Positions 14,501 to 24,298 of a DNA stretch of 64,000 nucleotides are shown piece after piece. Source of the stretch: Mytilus edulis (Eukaryota; Mollusca; Bivalvia; Mytilida; Mytilidae); assembly GCF_963676685.1 (NCBI RefSeq), contig NC_092349.1, forward strand, positions 42,981,426 to 43,045,425. Direction: 5' to 3'. A model generated the notes under the pieces. It worked only from the letters and a program-made list of their open reading frames with translations, made no database searches and was not told the origin of the DNA. A program made the position numbers and the translations under genes. Every line of letters begins with the position of its first letter. Within the stretch, counting starts at the first letter, position 1.

Positions 14501-16134
14501 ACAGGATTTTTATCATTATCGCAAAAATTAAAATCGCATTTTAGACTAAAGTGACGAAATGGCAATAATAAATGCAAGTAATAATTTCTGAATTTACAGT
14601 TTTCTTTATATTACATTTTTACTTTATTAGATTATATTGCATTAATTTCTACCTGTACAGTGCTTAGGTTAGCTTATTGTTTTTGTAATTTTCATGGATT
14701 TTAGGCCTATAGTTGAATCATGTTTAAAGTACAATTTTTGAGAATGTGTCAAAAACAGTTAAAATGAAATATCCATGAAAAACAAAAATCCTCAATATTT
14801 GAAAATTTCTACTAAAGAATGAAAGAATCAAAAGTAATTATATATTTATATTTTGCAGACCTTCAGCATTATGGGCTACTTTGTTAGTTATCATCCTGCC
14901 ATTAAAGGTAGCTGTAAGTTGTTGTTTCACTGCTACAGCTATATTTATAAACAATTCTGTAGAGCCTAGTGAGGCAGGAGCAGTCAATGGTATCGCCATG
15001 ACAGCCACAGCTTTAGGAAGGTACGTTTAGTGTCTGTTAGCATTTGTTTAACTGGTTCGGCATGGAAAATGGAAAAAATATAGAGTCTATTTAAAAGACA
15101 TAAGATAGAACATTAGTTTTTTAGTAGAATAAAAGTATTTAGCACATTGGAAGATACAAATGGCAATACCATATTATAGCAAAAGAGCGGCAAATGATTA
15201 CAAAGGACATTCAGACTCCATAGTTGTAAAAAACTGACAATGCCATAGCAATGAACTGACAATGCCATAGCAAAAAACTGACAATGCCATAGCAATGAAC
15301 TGACAATGCCATAGCAAGAAACTGACAATGCCATAGCAAAAAAACTGACAATGCCATAGCAAAAAAACTGACCAAAGGACAAACAACTGTATACAAAACA
15401 CAACATACAACATGTAGAGAAGTGCTGCCTGCATACAATCAACAACTTCTTGTTTAATTCTCACCTCTTCTCCCAGCTTTCTGGTTCAAAAAGAGAAATT
15501 ACTTCTCTCTGTGATTGTAAAGTAAAGTGAGTCCTGTATGTTGCAATTTACTGAGCTAAAAAATGTAAATAGATTAAACAGAAACTAACAAAGATCTACC
15601 ATTAGCTCACAATTCTCCAAAAAACTGAAAATAATCATAAATGACATAAAACAACGATTAAACAGAAACTAACAAAGATCTACCATTAGCTCAAAATTCT
15701 CCAAAGAACTGAAAAAAATCATAAATGACATAAAACAACCACTGAAAGATTCAGACATGGAACAGACTCATAAACATGTGGAGGGTTTAAACTAATCTCA
15801 AAGATGGACAATTTGCTTTTGTTTTAGTTCAATACTAATACTAATATCCATACTATGATTAACCAGAACTGAAATGATGCACTATTTATGAAAACCTATC
15901 TTTAATCACAGTCAATACCTGAATTAAGTACATATTAGGTTTATCTTTTCTTGTAGGACTTTGGCTCCAACAGTAGGAGGAAGTGTATTTGCCTGGTCCA
16001 TCAGCTATGGTGCCAAACATCTTGGTCCACCATTTGATGTCAGTCTTTCCTTCTTTTTTATGTCACTGTGTTGTTTTATTACTATAGTCAGTGCTGTTAC
16101 CTTACCAGAAAGACTGACAAGACAAAAGAAATGA
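5370..16134 (+). CDS. Major facilitator superfamily transporter, DHA1/ZIFL-like (complete, 12 coding exons)
   Basis: Predicted 12-helix membrane transporter of 671 aa. Exons: 5370-5585, 6035-6091, 6454-6536, 6969-7120, 7851-7973, 9951-10110, 10623-11207, 11946-12052, 12404-12522, 13814-13887, 14859-15020, 15957-16134. All phases fit and all introns are GT-AG. Visible marks are MFS motif A (WLSDKFGRRP, after helix 2), the antiporter motif C at the end of helix 5 (GLILGPTFGG), and a GRAVGS turn before motif A. These are family marks of proton-coupled DHA1 exporters, and the overall look resembles ZINC INDUCED FACILITATOR-LIKE proteins; the substrate cannot be read from sequence. The N-terminus (about 62 aa) is charged and lacks a signal peptide, as expected. 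Odd features are a roughly 195-aa Ser/Asn-rich loop between helices 6 and 7, far longer than usual, and a duplicated donor after exon 8. The neighbour downstream is convergent. Confidence 0.9.
6035..6091 (+). CDS. MFS transporter coding exon 2
   Basis: 57 nt, 19 codons, symmetric phase 0. Completes helix 1 (FGSAFSLTFLFPFLPEMVL). Acceptor TATTTCAG, donor GTAAGA. Confidence 0.85.
6454..6536 (+). CDS. MFS transporter coding exon 3
   Basis: 83 nt. Encodes the short outer loop WFGYEEEEKGYYAG and helix 2 ending in FLGRAVGS, the usual lead-in to motif A. Confidence 0.87.
6969..7120 (+). CDS. MFS transporter coding exon 4 (motif A)
   Basis: 152 nt. Encodes the WLSDKFGRRP motif A loop, helix 3 and the start of helix 4 (RFLTGLANG). 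The donor follows directly, and the reading frame that continues into the intron is repeat-derived, not coding. Confidence 0.9.
7165..7405 (+). mobile_element. Dispersed repeat, CAACTCTCCATCCAAG family
   Basis: The block GGTATGAGTGCCATTGACGCAACTCTCCATCCAAG through GGGCCCCAAAAATG and AAACCAACAG recurs at 9296-9420 and 13500-13665. It matches a repeat I associate with mussel genomes. Any ORF across it, on either strand, is repeat-derived. Confidence 0.7.
7851..7973 (+). CDS. MFS transporter coding exon 5 (motif C)
   Basis: 123 nt. Encodes GTVGTAKTVIYEISD and helix 5 ending in the antiporter motif GLILGPTFGG. Confidence 0.9.
8047..8440. mobile_element. TTAA-bounded MITE (piggyBac-like ends)
   Basis: The element starts TTAAGGATGTTTGCTTCTC and ends as the reverse complement of TTAAGGATGTTCGCTACTT, giving terminal inverted repeats of about 19 bp with few mismatches. 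TTAA lies at both outer edges, the target typical of piggyBac-type elements. The 394-bp interior has no coding capacity. Confidence 0.7.
8573..8775. mobile_element. MITE with TACTGTAAACCAACTTATTTTCGCG ends
   Basis: The left end (from TACTGTAAACCAACTTATTT) and the right end, which reads its inverse (CGCGAAAATAAGTTGGTTTGCAGTA), form terminal inverted repeats around a 200-bp interior rich in TTCGCG motifs. It lies in the long intron before exon 6. A lone end of the related AATTTACAGTA type lies near 8955-8983. Confidence 0.7.
9296..9420 (+). mobile_element. Dispersed repeat, CAACTCTCCATCCAAG family
   Basis: Carries GTGCCAATGAGACAACTCTCC and AACACAGAGCCTTGGCTCACAC as in the copies at 7165 and 13500. 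Truncated relative to them. Confidence 0.65.
9655..9785 (+). mobile_element. Dispersed repeat fragment (CAAGAGACCAAAT family)
   Basis: Contains GGTATGATGCCAAGAGACAAC, AGAGACCAAATAACACAGAAA and GAGCAAAGCCCATACTGCAT. Its reverse complement matches the block at 51545-51690 (ATGCGGTATGGGCTTTGCTC and GTGTCATTTTGGTC). This is a non-coding mussel-type repeat. Confidence 0.6.
9951..10110 (+). CDS. MFS transporter coding exon 6
   Basis: 160 nt. Encodes an outer loop and helix 6 (LLPGLLVFTVCTLVTIVEFF), then EETLHS. The preceding intron (7974-9950) is the gene's longest and contains three mobile-element copies. Confidence 0.9.
10623..11207 (+). CDS. MFS transporter coding exon 7 (long central loop)
   Basis: 585 nt encoding about 195 aa of hydrophilic cytosolic loop. 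It has an acidic start (DEDITILVDDEEDKK), then Ser/Asn-rich sequence with a doubled SLNGS motif, and ends in a basic stretch before helix 7. The exon was placed by phase: the split Lys codon and the split Ser codon both close correctly. Confidence 0.88.
11478..11737 (+). mobile_element. GGCAT-type MITE copy 1
   Basis: Begins CCCCATTTATGGGCATTATG, passes through GAAGTTGAAGTCCAATCAA and AAACTTAGTACACATGTTCCC, and ends GGGGCATCCGTGTACTGGGG. The same order recurs at 13950-14226 and inverted at 39222-39510. It lies inside the intron before exon 8. Confidence 0.75.
11946..12052 (+). CDS. MFS transporter coding exon 8
   Basis: 107 nt. Encodes helix 7 (VLLYTIFSFAVIGYEEIFTVW) up to STDPML. Its last 27 nt and the donor are copied again 119 bp downstream. 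Confidence 0.87.
12026..12268 (+). repeat. Tandem duplication over the exon 8 donor
   Basis: Copy A (12026-12144) contains the last 27 nt of exon 8, its GTATGT donor and about 90 bp of intron. Copy B (12145-12268) repeats all of this with few differences, including an intact ATGTTAG-GTATGT junction. Copy B has no acceptor of its own, so it is a decoy donor unless the first donor is skipped. Confidence 0.85.
12404..12522 (+). CDS. MFS transporter coding exon 9
   Basis: 119 nt. Encodes GLGFNPGEIGTVLG and helix 8, ending in the basic RRFGIKK turn, which is the C-half counterpart of motif A. Phase 0 at the donor. Confidence 0.87.
13500..13665 (+). mobile_element. Dispersed repeat, CAACTCTCCATCCAAG family
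   Basis: Contains GCCAATGAGACAACTCTCCA, AACACAGAGCCTTGGCTCACAC and CAAGCTATAAAGGGCC, aligned with the copies at 7165 and 9296. Intronic. Confidence 0.7.
13814..13887 (+). CDS. MFS transporter coding exon 10
   Basis: 74 nt. Encodes TFLGGSMIMMVLTAIQPVAH, helix 9. Acceptor TATTTAAG is weaker than the others, but the phase is unique. Confidence 0.82.
13950..14226 (+). mobile_element. GGCAT-type MITE copy 2
   Basis: Contains ACCATTTATGGGCATTATG, a run of GTCTGTCCGTCCG, GAAGTTGAAGTCCAATCAAT and GGGGCATCCGTGTACTATG. Homologous to 11478-11737 but separately decayed. Confidence 0.75.
14409..14600. mobile_element. TACTGTAAATTCAGAAATTATTG MITE, copy 1
   Basis: Starts TACTGTAAATTCATTAAATTGTTGCG and ends GTAATAATTTCTGAATTTACAG, the inverse. 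The interior holds CGCAAAAATTAAAATCGCATTTTAG. The family is also at 19094-19300, 53178-53387 and 53785-54002. Confidence 0.72.
14859..15020 (+). CDS. MFS transporter coding exon 11
   Basis: 162 nt. Encodes helix 10 (ALWATLLVIILPLKVAVSCC) and the INNSVEPSEAGAVNG loop typical of DHA1 C-halves, then TATALGR at the start of helix 11. Confidence 0.88.
15113..15464 (-). mobile_element. Retroelement 3' UTR fragment with an internal minisatellite
   Basis: On the minus strand this reads CTACATGTTGTATGTTGTG, TGTATACAGTTG, GTCCTTTGGTCAG and GCTATGGCATTGTCAG. That is the same order as the retroelement tails at 29740-29970, 38670-38895 and 58435-58640. The GCATTGTCAG segment has been multiplied (see 15225-15375). 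The three overlapping minus-strand ORFs here are artefacts of this repeat. Confidence 0.65.
15225..15375 (-). repeat. Minisatellite, about 22-bp unit, six full copies
   Basis: Units of AACTGACAATGCCATAGCAA with 0-4 extra A or G residues repeat six times and then a seventh is broken (AACTGACCAAAG). The unit equals the TGCTATGGCATTGTCAGTT segment of the surrounding retroelement tail read on the minus strand. Confidence 0.85.
15573..15740. repeat. Two-copy 84-bp tandem repeat
   Basis: The block ATTAAACAGAAACTAACAAA through CATAAATGACATAAAACAAC occurs twice back to back, with only a few differences. It lies in the last intron of the transporter and is not coding. Confidence 0.8.
15957..16134 (+). 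CDS. MFS transporter coding exon 12 and stop
   Basis: 178 nt including TGA (16132-16134). Encodes APTVGGSVFAWSISYG of helix 11, a short loop, helix 12 (SLSFFFMSLCCFITIVSAV) and the basic tail PERLTRQKK. Confidence 0.88.
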
Positions 16135-16642
16135 GAAGATGAACAAAAACTGTACATGAATACTGGTGTATTGAAGAAAAAGAGGAAAATTTGTAGTAAA
16201 ATAGGGGAAGAATATTCTAACATGAGACAGATTTTTAAAGACTTTGTACCATTTAAACAAAAAGATCATAAAAAATACAACAATACAAAAATTATGATAA
16301 CAGGAATTCCTAAAATATATTTGAAAATCAAGCAATATTGTTCACATTAAATTTTTTGTTGGCAATAGATGTATTTTTGCTTTTTTGTGTATAGTTGAAT
16401 TGTGTTAATGGCCATATATCTGTCTCTGAATAACCTTCTGTCATCATGCAACAATGACTTTTAAATTATGATGCCAATTGTTTTTATTTTTTATTCAACA
16501 TTTTACAGGAATATGTATGACCTTCAGTAATGGCCTACAAACTTGCATATATAAGTATGAATAGGTCTTATTGATTTCAATGAAAATATACATGTACCCA
16601 CCAAAATAAAATGAATGTTAACTTTGAAAATAAGCATAACTA

Positions 16643-16648
16643 AATAAA
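16643..16648 (+). promoter_or_regulatory. Candidate proximal poly(A) signal of the transporter
   Basis: AATAAA about 510 nt after the stop codon, followed within 40 nt by GGATGTTTTGTCAAGTGTTTG, a T/TG-rich downstream element. Another AATAAA lies at 16605. Not tested against transcripts. Confidence 0.4.
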
Positions 16649-16789
16649 TGATGATTAGGATGTTTTGTCAAGTGTTTGAATATTTTATTAACCATGACAT
16701 GTGTCTCAAGAGGTAGACATAACGATTTATTAGAAAATATTACTTAGGACCACCGTCAAACAGAGTTATTATATATTATATACTTTGAA

Positions 16790-16998
16790 ATTGTGAATTC
16801 AATTATTTTTCGTGGTAAACAATATTTCGAGGATTGAAAAAAATGTATTTTCATGGATATTTGGTTTTGTGGTTTTGCTAAAGTCAAATATTTAAAAACA
16901 AAAACATATTTTTGATGAACATTTAAATTGAAGGGTCAACCTTGCCGATAAAATCCACGAAAATTAATATCCAAGGAAAAATGATGAATCCACAGTAC
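16790..16998. mobile_element. CAGTA-ended MITE with CCACGAAAAT interior, decayed copy
   Basis: Reads GTGAATTCAATTATTTTTCGTGG at the left and CCACGAAAATTAATATCCA then AATGATGAATCCACAGTA at the right, an imperfect inverted repeat. The same family is cleaner at 18296-18507 and short at 32237-32374. Confidence 0.6.
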
Positions 16999-17142
16999 AC
17001 AATATTTTATAGTGCAATAACATTCAAGCATTATTTAGCGGTTTACTTTTTAATGAGACTGTGTTCAATGTGAAAACATGTTGTAATTATATCATTGCAA
17101 ATGCATATAAATGTGTTAATATATCATTTATAATTATATGAT

Positions 17143-17144
17143 AT

Positions 17145-17212
<68 letters not shown>
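17143..17212. repeat. TA dinucleotide microsatellite
   Basis: An almost uninterrupted run of TA/AT for about 70 bp. Confidence 0.95.
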
Positions 17213-17215
<3 letters not shown>

Positions 17216-17312
17216 ACTCGTCTAAACATCAACCCAACAATGTTAGATCTGTAAATTTGCTTTCGCAAATTTTTGGTTCTTCCCTCGCCGGGATTCGAAC
17301 CCATGCATATAT
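17213..17312 (-). mobile_element. tRNA-like retroelement fragment beside the TA run
   Basis: On the minus strand, CATGGGTTCGAATCCCGG followed by CGAGGGA resembles a tRNA T arm and 3' acceptor strand, but no D arm or anticodon arm is present. The T stem is imperfect. This fits a SINE or tRNA-derived remnant joined to the TA microsatellite, an arrangement I associate with mussel repeats. It is not a functional tRNA. Confidence 0.5.
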
Positions 17313-18295
17313 ATATTAAATGTTTGGGATATAATCTTATTGTTATTGTTGCATTGTTAATGTTTATCTGGATTCTTAAATAACTTGATGAAGCAATTTT
17401 TTTATTATGGTTTTTAATGAATGATGTATTTTAGTACAAAAATGAAGGTTTTATTATAGTTATATATACATGTACACAATGATTTTTGTGCATTGTTTAA
17501 TACAATACATATTTATTCATATAACTGATTTTGTTGGTTTGGATGCTGTCAGCTGACTTTCAGTAAAGTCCAATTATTCGATTGATCCTTAGGATTGACC
17601 TCTTTGTAACTAACAGTAAAAGTCTTTTGAATTGGTCAATATAATCATAAAAAAAAACATTATAACATTTGATAATAATTAAAACCACTGAATAAAATAC
17701 CTCAACTGGTCATGCATGTCTGCTCATGAACATGGGACATAATAACAAATATGGACTTAAAACCTCTGATGAACCTTTTGTGCATTCAGGTGAAAGAAAG
17801 ATAAATGTAAAGCAATCATAGCGGACTTTTATACATCTGTTATATCTGATACATCTTCCAAACAACAGATTTGATTTGAATTAAACTTTAAAATAATCAT
17901 CAGCACCTTATAACATTGGGCAAGTCCTACTTCATATATTTTTTTTTAATTAAATGATTTTGTAAAGTTTCCAATATACATGTATGTATTGTGACTTTAA
18001 TTTTCATCCCTTTAATCAAAACATGTATGATAATGGGTGACATTTTATATATCATCTTATATCATGACCATTTGATGACAAAGTCTGTTCCTGGGTCAAA
18101 TATAATATTGAAACCTCATAATACATGTATATGATTACAGACATGTGTGCCTATATATAGTCCTCAATATTTCTTTACTTGTAGAAAATTTTGTATTGTA
18201 AATGAACCTGTAAAAACCAAATTCTAATTTTATTTAAAATATGATCAAAATATGTCAATATTTTATACATGATTCAGTGTTGATCAGTTTTTATC

Positions 18296-18507
18296 TACTG
18301 TGGATTCATTATTTTTCGTTAGATACCAATTTTCATGGATTTCGTGGGTACAGAAGAACCACGAATTAAGATGTTCAACGAATTACAAATTTTCCATAGG
18401 CTTGTTTGCAGACTTTTGCAGAACCACGAAATTAATTGTCCACAAATGTGTAAGTTTTGTTCGATCCACGAAAATTGATACCCACGAAAATAAAGGAATC
18501 CACAGTA
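18296..18507. mobile_element. TACTGTGGATTCATTATTTTTCG MITE
   Basis: Left end TACTGTGGATTCATTATTTT and right end AATAAAGGAATCCACAGTA are inverted. The interior carries CCACGAATTAA and CACGAAATTAAT motifs. A short ORF running across it is not a gene. Confidence 0.75.
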
Positions 18508-19093
18508 TTTAAATCTTGTAACTGAAAGGTTTCACTTAGTTCAGTGCTTGTTATTTTTGGGATCTCTTATCACATGTCTCAAAGACTTGTTGCTGTTTGA
18601 TTGTTATAGTTGTTTTTTTATATATTTTTATTATGGTATGTTGCTGCATATTATTTTGTAAGATATTAGTAGTATTGCATGACACTAATGAACTAGAAAT
18701 TTGTTAATTACCGTATAAAGTTAATAACTAAAGTTATTGGGGTGATATTTTACCAGTCAGCCATGTCAGCATTTTGAGGAAAACTTTATCGTGTTGCGCC
18801 ATTCTTCAGTATTCTCTTTAAATTTTACTTTTAATTTTACTTTAATTTTGCTTTTCTATATATTGTGACAATTATACTGATATTTAATGTATTTTGTTAG
18901 TTTATATGTACAAGGGTAGTTGTTTTGAATTTTAATTGATTGTGGGAATACAGTGTATTTATGATCTTGAACTAGATCATTTATTGTATTGCAAGTGATG
19001 AAACTTTTGCAGCAGTATGGAAGAAATAGGGATGTCAATTAGACGGCAGCAGTTGTGTAAACTATTTGTATAAAGCCATTATTTGTAATATAG

Positions 19094-19300
19094 TACTGTA
19101 AATTCAGAAATTATTGTGTGCATTTATAATTGCCATTTTGTCATTTTAGACTAAAATGCGATGTTAATTTTTGCAATGCTGAGAAAAATCCTGTTTAGTT
19201 CAAATAAAATATTTCAAAATGTGAGTTCAAATGGCGATTATAACTCTGTCGTAATTTTTGCAATAATGTAAACATCCCAATAATTTCTAAATTTACAGTA
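19094..19300. mobile_element. TACTGTAAATTCAGAAATTATTG MITE, copy 2
   Basis: Terminal inverted repeats TACTGTAAATTCAGAAATTA at the left and TAATTTCTAAATTTACAGTA at the right. The interior has GACTAAAATGCGATGTTAATTTTTGC as in copies 1, 3 and 4. Confidence 0.78.
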
Positions 19301-21245
19301 TAAGAACTGGATGCTTCATACCCTATATATAGATACTTTATATGTTATCAAGTTTCCTTCTGTCATAATTTTGCTGTTCTCATTTTCATGACTAAGCAAC
19401 TGCTTAAGAAACTGGTTTGTTTTGCCATGTAAATTTCTTGCTTATTATGCATAATAGGTTAATAAAATCTGTTATATAGAATCCTTGCTAGGTCTACATA
19501 TCTGCCAGACAGTGATCACCTGACCTTTTCCTCATTTCATGGATCAGGTTTCATCTGACCTTGATCTAATTTTCATGGTTAATTAGTCAATGTTCAGTTT
19601 TTATTGTTCGGGTATCATTTTTTAGATACAAAGAATATGTCAAATATATTTGGTTTATGAAATGATTGAGTCATGTTTATATTTATCTTCTAAGTATCAT
19701 CTGACCTTGGCCTCATTTTCACGGTTTATTGTTCAATGTTAAGTTGTCATAGTTGTTCCTTGTTTCACATACTAAAATCAATACTGAATAGGCCAACTAC
19801 ATTTGTGTGTGAAAAGTTGAACAAGGTTGGTCTGACCTTGACCTCATTTAAATTGATCACTTATAAAGTTAAGTTTATGTGATTTTTGTATATTCAAGTC
19901 CATTAGGATAAAATCAACCAGGTCCAGCAGACAAGACAGTTCTGTGTGTCCACTCTAGTTTTGAATCTGATTTAGCAAAATTTGATTATAACATGTAATA
20001 TTCTTTCAAATATTGAGAACAAACTACATAAGGATGACAGGTTGCCGTCCAATATATTATGCCAAATATATAAATTTCTTTTTACATTAGATAAAGAAAA
20101 ATGAAAAGCTTTATTTTAATCCTTTAGAAGAATTCCATCCATAAAAATATATCAAAATATTGTTTTGTGTGAGAGAGAATGATATTGTTTTATTTTCATG
20201 TTTATTTCCTTTGTATACCAAATAATCTTGAAATATACCAGGTAAACTTTAACCTGATGCACAAAACATTAGCTTGCAGTCTTCTAAAATTAAAACAATT
20301 CTGGGCTGGTTTTCTGAGACTTAATTTTTTTACCAGGTTTTTGTTCTAGTTGTTTTTTGTTGTATCTGATATGTTATTATTGGATGGATGAAATGTTTCT
20401 TATGACATTATGTATTTTTTTATGGTTATATATGCCAAAACCTTTAGCTTTTGAATCTTTTATGTAATCTATATCGTACTGTCTAAAAAACTAATTGGTT
20501 GTTATGAATCTTGTCAGGGATTATTTGTTTTGTTAAATAAGTATCTTTATGAAAGTTAAGTATGTGTTCATTGTTAAGTTTCTCGGTGATATTTCAGTTT
20601 AATATAAACATAGTATATTGTATTTCCCTTGTCATGAATTGTCTCAACAATAACAATATAAACAAAATGTTGTAGAATAAATGTAGTTCTGTTGTCATGA
20701 TTGAGAAAAACAAAACCAACAAAAATGTTGCATTTCTTTTGTCATGAATTTTAAAAAACAAAAAAGATGTGGCAGTTCTGTTGTCATGAGTTTTAAACAA
20801 CAACAAAAACAACAATACTTACCCTTTAGAAATAGAGTATTGTAGTTGTTATGTTGTCCATCTTTTTTGAAATTCAATCAATGGTATTTAGACTTTCCTT
20901 TTTAGTCAGATTCATGATTTTCACTTTTGCCATATGATTTAAACCCATTGGTGCTTTATGAACTGCCATGATTTTAAAGAAAAGAAGCAAACATATATTT
21001 TTATAAATAATAAATACCTCTCTATTTATAAAAAAAAAAGTTGAGAGATTTTTATTTTCAATATTTATTATTTTGATTTAATCCCTGGTCATTCAGAAGG
21101 CTTAGCATTAATATATCAAAGGTCAGTGATATTTTACATGACAGAGTTGTTATTATATATTTAAGTTAATGTAATGTTTAAGCATTGTTGTATTGATATA
21201 TTTTATTTTGCAAAATGTATTGAGGATTTTTAAAGAAAATTACTG

Positions 21246-21251
21246 ATTAAA
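21246..21251 (+). promoter_or_regulatory. Candidate distal poly(A) signal of the transporter
   Basis: ATTAAA followed about 15 nt later by TGATGTGTATGTCTTT, a good downstream GU-type element. If used, the 3' UTR would be about 5.1 kb and contain several MITEs. Confidence 0.35.
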
Positions 21252-22184
21252 ATTTGTAAAGCTTGATGTGTATGTCTTTATTTTAAAATCAGAAATTTAG
21301 AAATGAATCAACACAGAATAAAACAAACAAAACTCTCATCAAATATTTACATACCTAAAATAGTAAAACAGCTGCAGTTTTTGAGAAGTAAAATGCCATC
21401 TTGCATATCATAGGAATAAAGGGACTATAGTGGTTGGTATGCATCAATGTGACAGCATCCCAACTACACAATATAACACTAAAAAAAAATTAAATAGGTG
21501 AACTTAGTCTTGTAAAGATAAGTGTCCATACCATTCCGTTCTGCAACTTCAGTTTGCCTCAACCAAATGTTATGAATCTTATACAGAATGCTTATAAACA
21601 CAATATACAGATCAAATTTGAATATTGGTAGTCTCACTATAAATGTTCTAGATCTATGCCCCTTTACAAATGAAAAAACTGCTGAATTTTCTGTTTCTGT
21701 TCTCTAACTAAAGTGAGCCTCTACCAAATGATACGAGACTTATACACAATACTTGTTACCACAAAACTCAGATAAAGTACAAATTTGGGTAATATCACTT
21801 TTACCATTCTTCAGTTATGTCTCAACAATTAACAAACCCACATAGTCAAGTCAGCTATGTCACATATAAAGGTGCATGATACTAATGAACAAGTCTACAT
21901 GTATTCACAGAATGATGAATTTGATACAAACCACATCATGTTTAGAGAACAACAATGAATGATAATTTTAACTCCAGACTAAAATTTTTCAACCTCTTGA
22001 TCTGAGTTTCAGGTTCTATCAGATGTATGTTAAAGGGGATGGTATATGAAGAGAACTTATTTCAAACACAAGTTTTTTATCAACATTTTATCAGTTGTTT
22101 TTGCAACAATCTGATGAAAAAATCATCTTTTTGTGTGTGAATTTTCTTAAATTTTCCATCTGAATGACACATTAATGTATGTAT

Positions 22185-22375
22185 AATTCGGAGTTTAGTA
22201 TGACGTCTATTATCACTATACTAGTATACATATTTGTTATGGGGCCAGCTGAAGGACTCCTCGTGTGCAGGAGTTTCTCGCTGCATTGAAGACCCATTGG
22301 TGGCCTTCGACTGATGTCTGCTCTATGGTCGGGTTGTTGTCTCTTTGACACATTCCCCATTTCCATTCTCAATTT
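22185..22375 (+). mobile_element. Dispersed repeat ending CCATTTCCATTCTCAATTTTAT
   Basis: Contains GGAGTTTAGTATGACGTCTAT, TATTTGTTATGGGGCCAGCTG, GAAGACCCATTGGTGGCCTTC and GTCTCTTTGACACATTCCCC. Partial copies lie at 30478-30600, 31310-31405 and 57405-57487. Non-coding mussel-type repeat. Confidence 0.72.
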
Positions 22376-22445
22376 TATGTTGATCCATCCAATCTTAACT
22401 TAGCTAGTGACACTTTACTTCTACACTTAATAAAACAATGCACAT

Positions 22446-22467
22446 TTTATTTTTCAAATATTTTATT
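22446..22467 (-). promoter_or_regulatory. GOLGA3: Candidate GOLGA3 poly(A) signals
   Basis: Two AATAAA hexamers on the minus strand within 22 nt, followed by a T/G-rich segment. The placement would give a 3' UTR of about 3.9 kb. Confidence 0.4.
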
Positions 22468-24298
22468 ATATCCCAAATTAACAAAACAATTTATAAACAA
22501 AGATCAACTAAGCCAAGTAAAACAAATATTTCAAACTCAATTAAATACATAGTAAAATTAATCTTAACATTATTCTTTTAATGGAACGTGAATATTGCAT
22601 AATGTTTTTTATTCCCAATTCTTGTCTTTACATATTGAGGTATTCATGTTCAATAAAATGGTTAAAAAATCAATAAATTTGATTACTAAATTTTCTACTG
22701 AAATAATATATTATTGATTGACTGCTTACTGTGTCAGCATTAAAATCTATAATAAGAATAATAATAATAAAAACTAAATTTAAAGATAAATGGAAATTTA
22801 TAAATACTAGTTTTTCAAAGCTTCAAAACACAAAACAGTATTATATTTATTTTACTTGGCCATGAACAGGAACCCACAGTAACAAAAACATGTTAAAAGT
22901 GATATGAAAAGAAAAGTTTCAGTAAGTCAATGATGTGACAATCCAGGAAAGTAGATTTAGATATGTATTTTCAGTGAGGACAATTTTTATAAATTAGAAC
23001 TTGAATAGAAGGTAGTCAATATCAATGAGATAGCGACCTCACAATAAAAGTTAACTAATTATGATAATATAAACATCAGCATGCAATCTTCAAAGATGGA
23101 CAACTTCTAAATCTATTGGTTTTTTTTGCATGAATTATTAATTGTGAAATTTCAGCTTGAAAAAATTCTATGATCCATTGTAAATAAATTATTTTTATTC
23201 CAAATGATTTTTAAGTTTATCGATCATTTTAATTTTTTCAACAAAGATAATTCAAGTATTGGTTTTGAAACTCTAAAATGTATCTAATTTTTATAAAAGA
23301 TGTAAAGAAAATTAAAAAAGATCAAATTCAAACACTAATTTCAATGAAAACTTTTAAAATATTGTTTCTTAATAATGATTTTTGAAAGATTTGAAATACA
23401 GCACTAGTTCTCACCATTGCCTGTATCATTGCTGGATGAAAATACTATAAAAAATTGAAAGGCAGCCAACCTTTTTTTTTAAATAATGTCTAATACTTCT
23501 CTTAAATAAATATGCTGCAACAAAGTAAACAGAACTTTTAAACAGATTGCCACAAAACAAGCTGGATTTCAATAGGAAAGATATGTAAACAATTTTGATT
23601 CCATTAAAGTCCTTAAAAAACATTATTAAAATCTTAAAAACATAAATAAGTAAAGAGATAGAAATATACAGTTTGTTTTGTAGATTTGCATCTTAAATGT
23701 AAAGTGAATGTAGAGACAGAAATATAGTTTGATTTGTAGATTTTGACCATTCAAGAAAAACATAACAATGGATACTATAAAAACAGTATTGTTAAAAACA
23801 CAAAATACATTTCTTCAATATTGGTTAACTTCCATTGTCATTTTGAAAATATTAAATACATTACACAAAAGTTATGAATATAGAGTACAGGAGAAAAACA
23901 GTTTCTATTGTATTAATTTCAAATCTAACATATTTTGTTCTGAGTAAATTTTCATTAACTTTTCTTTCATGTTTGGTATATATATTCCATGAAACCATCA
24001 CTTTTTTTCCACAAAGTTCAAGTGAACCCTCAGAAAATGTGATACAGCACAGTTGTAAAATCTGAATAATGATCAATAATTAATTACTGCAAATTCAAAC
24101 TTCAGAATAAATGTTAAACTTTTAAAGCATCTTCCATCATAATCATGCAACAAATGTACACTCAAGAAACAAATTCCCCAGATCTTTACATGATTTCAAA
24201 ATATCCTAGACAATGAATGGCAACCTTTGATTATATATATATATAACTGCACACAATAATTTTCATATCTAAATCCCATTTAATATATGCATTTCTGA

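Larger units (their letters stand above)
16135..22440. other. Tail-to-tail spacer; probable long transporter 3' UTR
   Basis: No protein gene seen. Candidate poly(A) signals on + are AATAAA at 16605 and 16643 (the latter followed by a TG-rich tract) and ATTAAA at 21246 followed by TGATGTGTATGTCTTT. The transporter 3' UTR may therefore end near 16.67 kb or run to about 21.27 kb. The stretch holds three MITEs, a TA microsatellite with a tRNA-like tail, a degenerate direct repeat of about 60 bp at 20620-20830 (TTGTCATGA units) and one dispersed repeat at 22185-22375. Confidence 0.45.

Noticed and set aside
15225..15375. CRISPR-like array
   Set aside because: Units are contiguous with only 0-4-nt A/G spacers; it is a eukaryotic minisatellite.
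15113..15464. Three overlapping minus-strand ORFs with repeated CYGIVS/WHCQF motifs
   Set aside because: Open in all three frames because of the minisatellite inside a retroelement tail.
17213..17312. tRNA gene on the minus strand
   Set aside because: Only a T-arm-like segment and 3' strand are present; no D arm or anticodon arm, and the T stem has mismatches.
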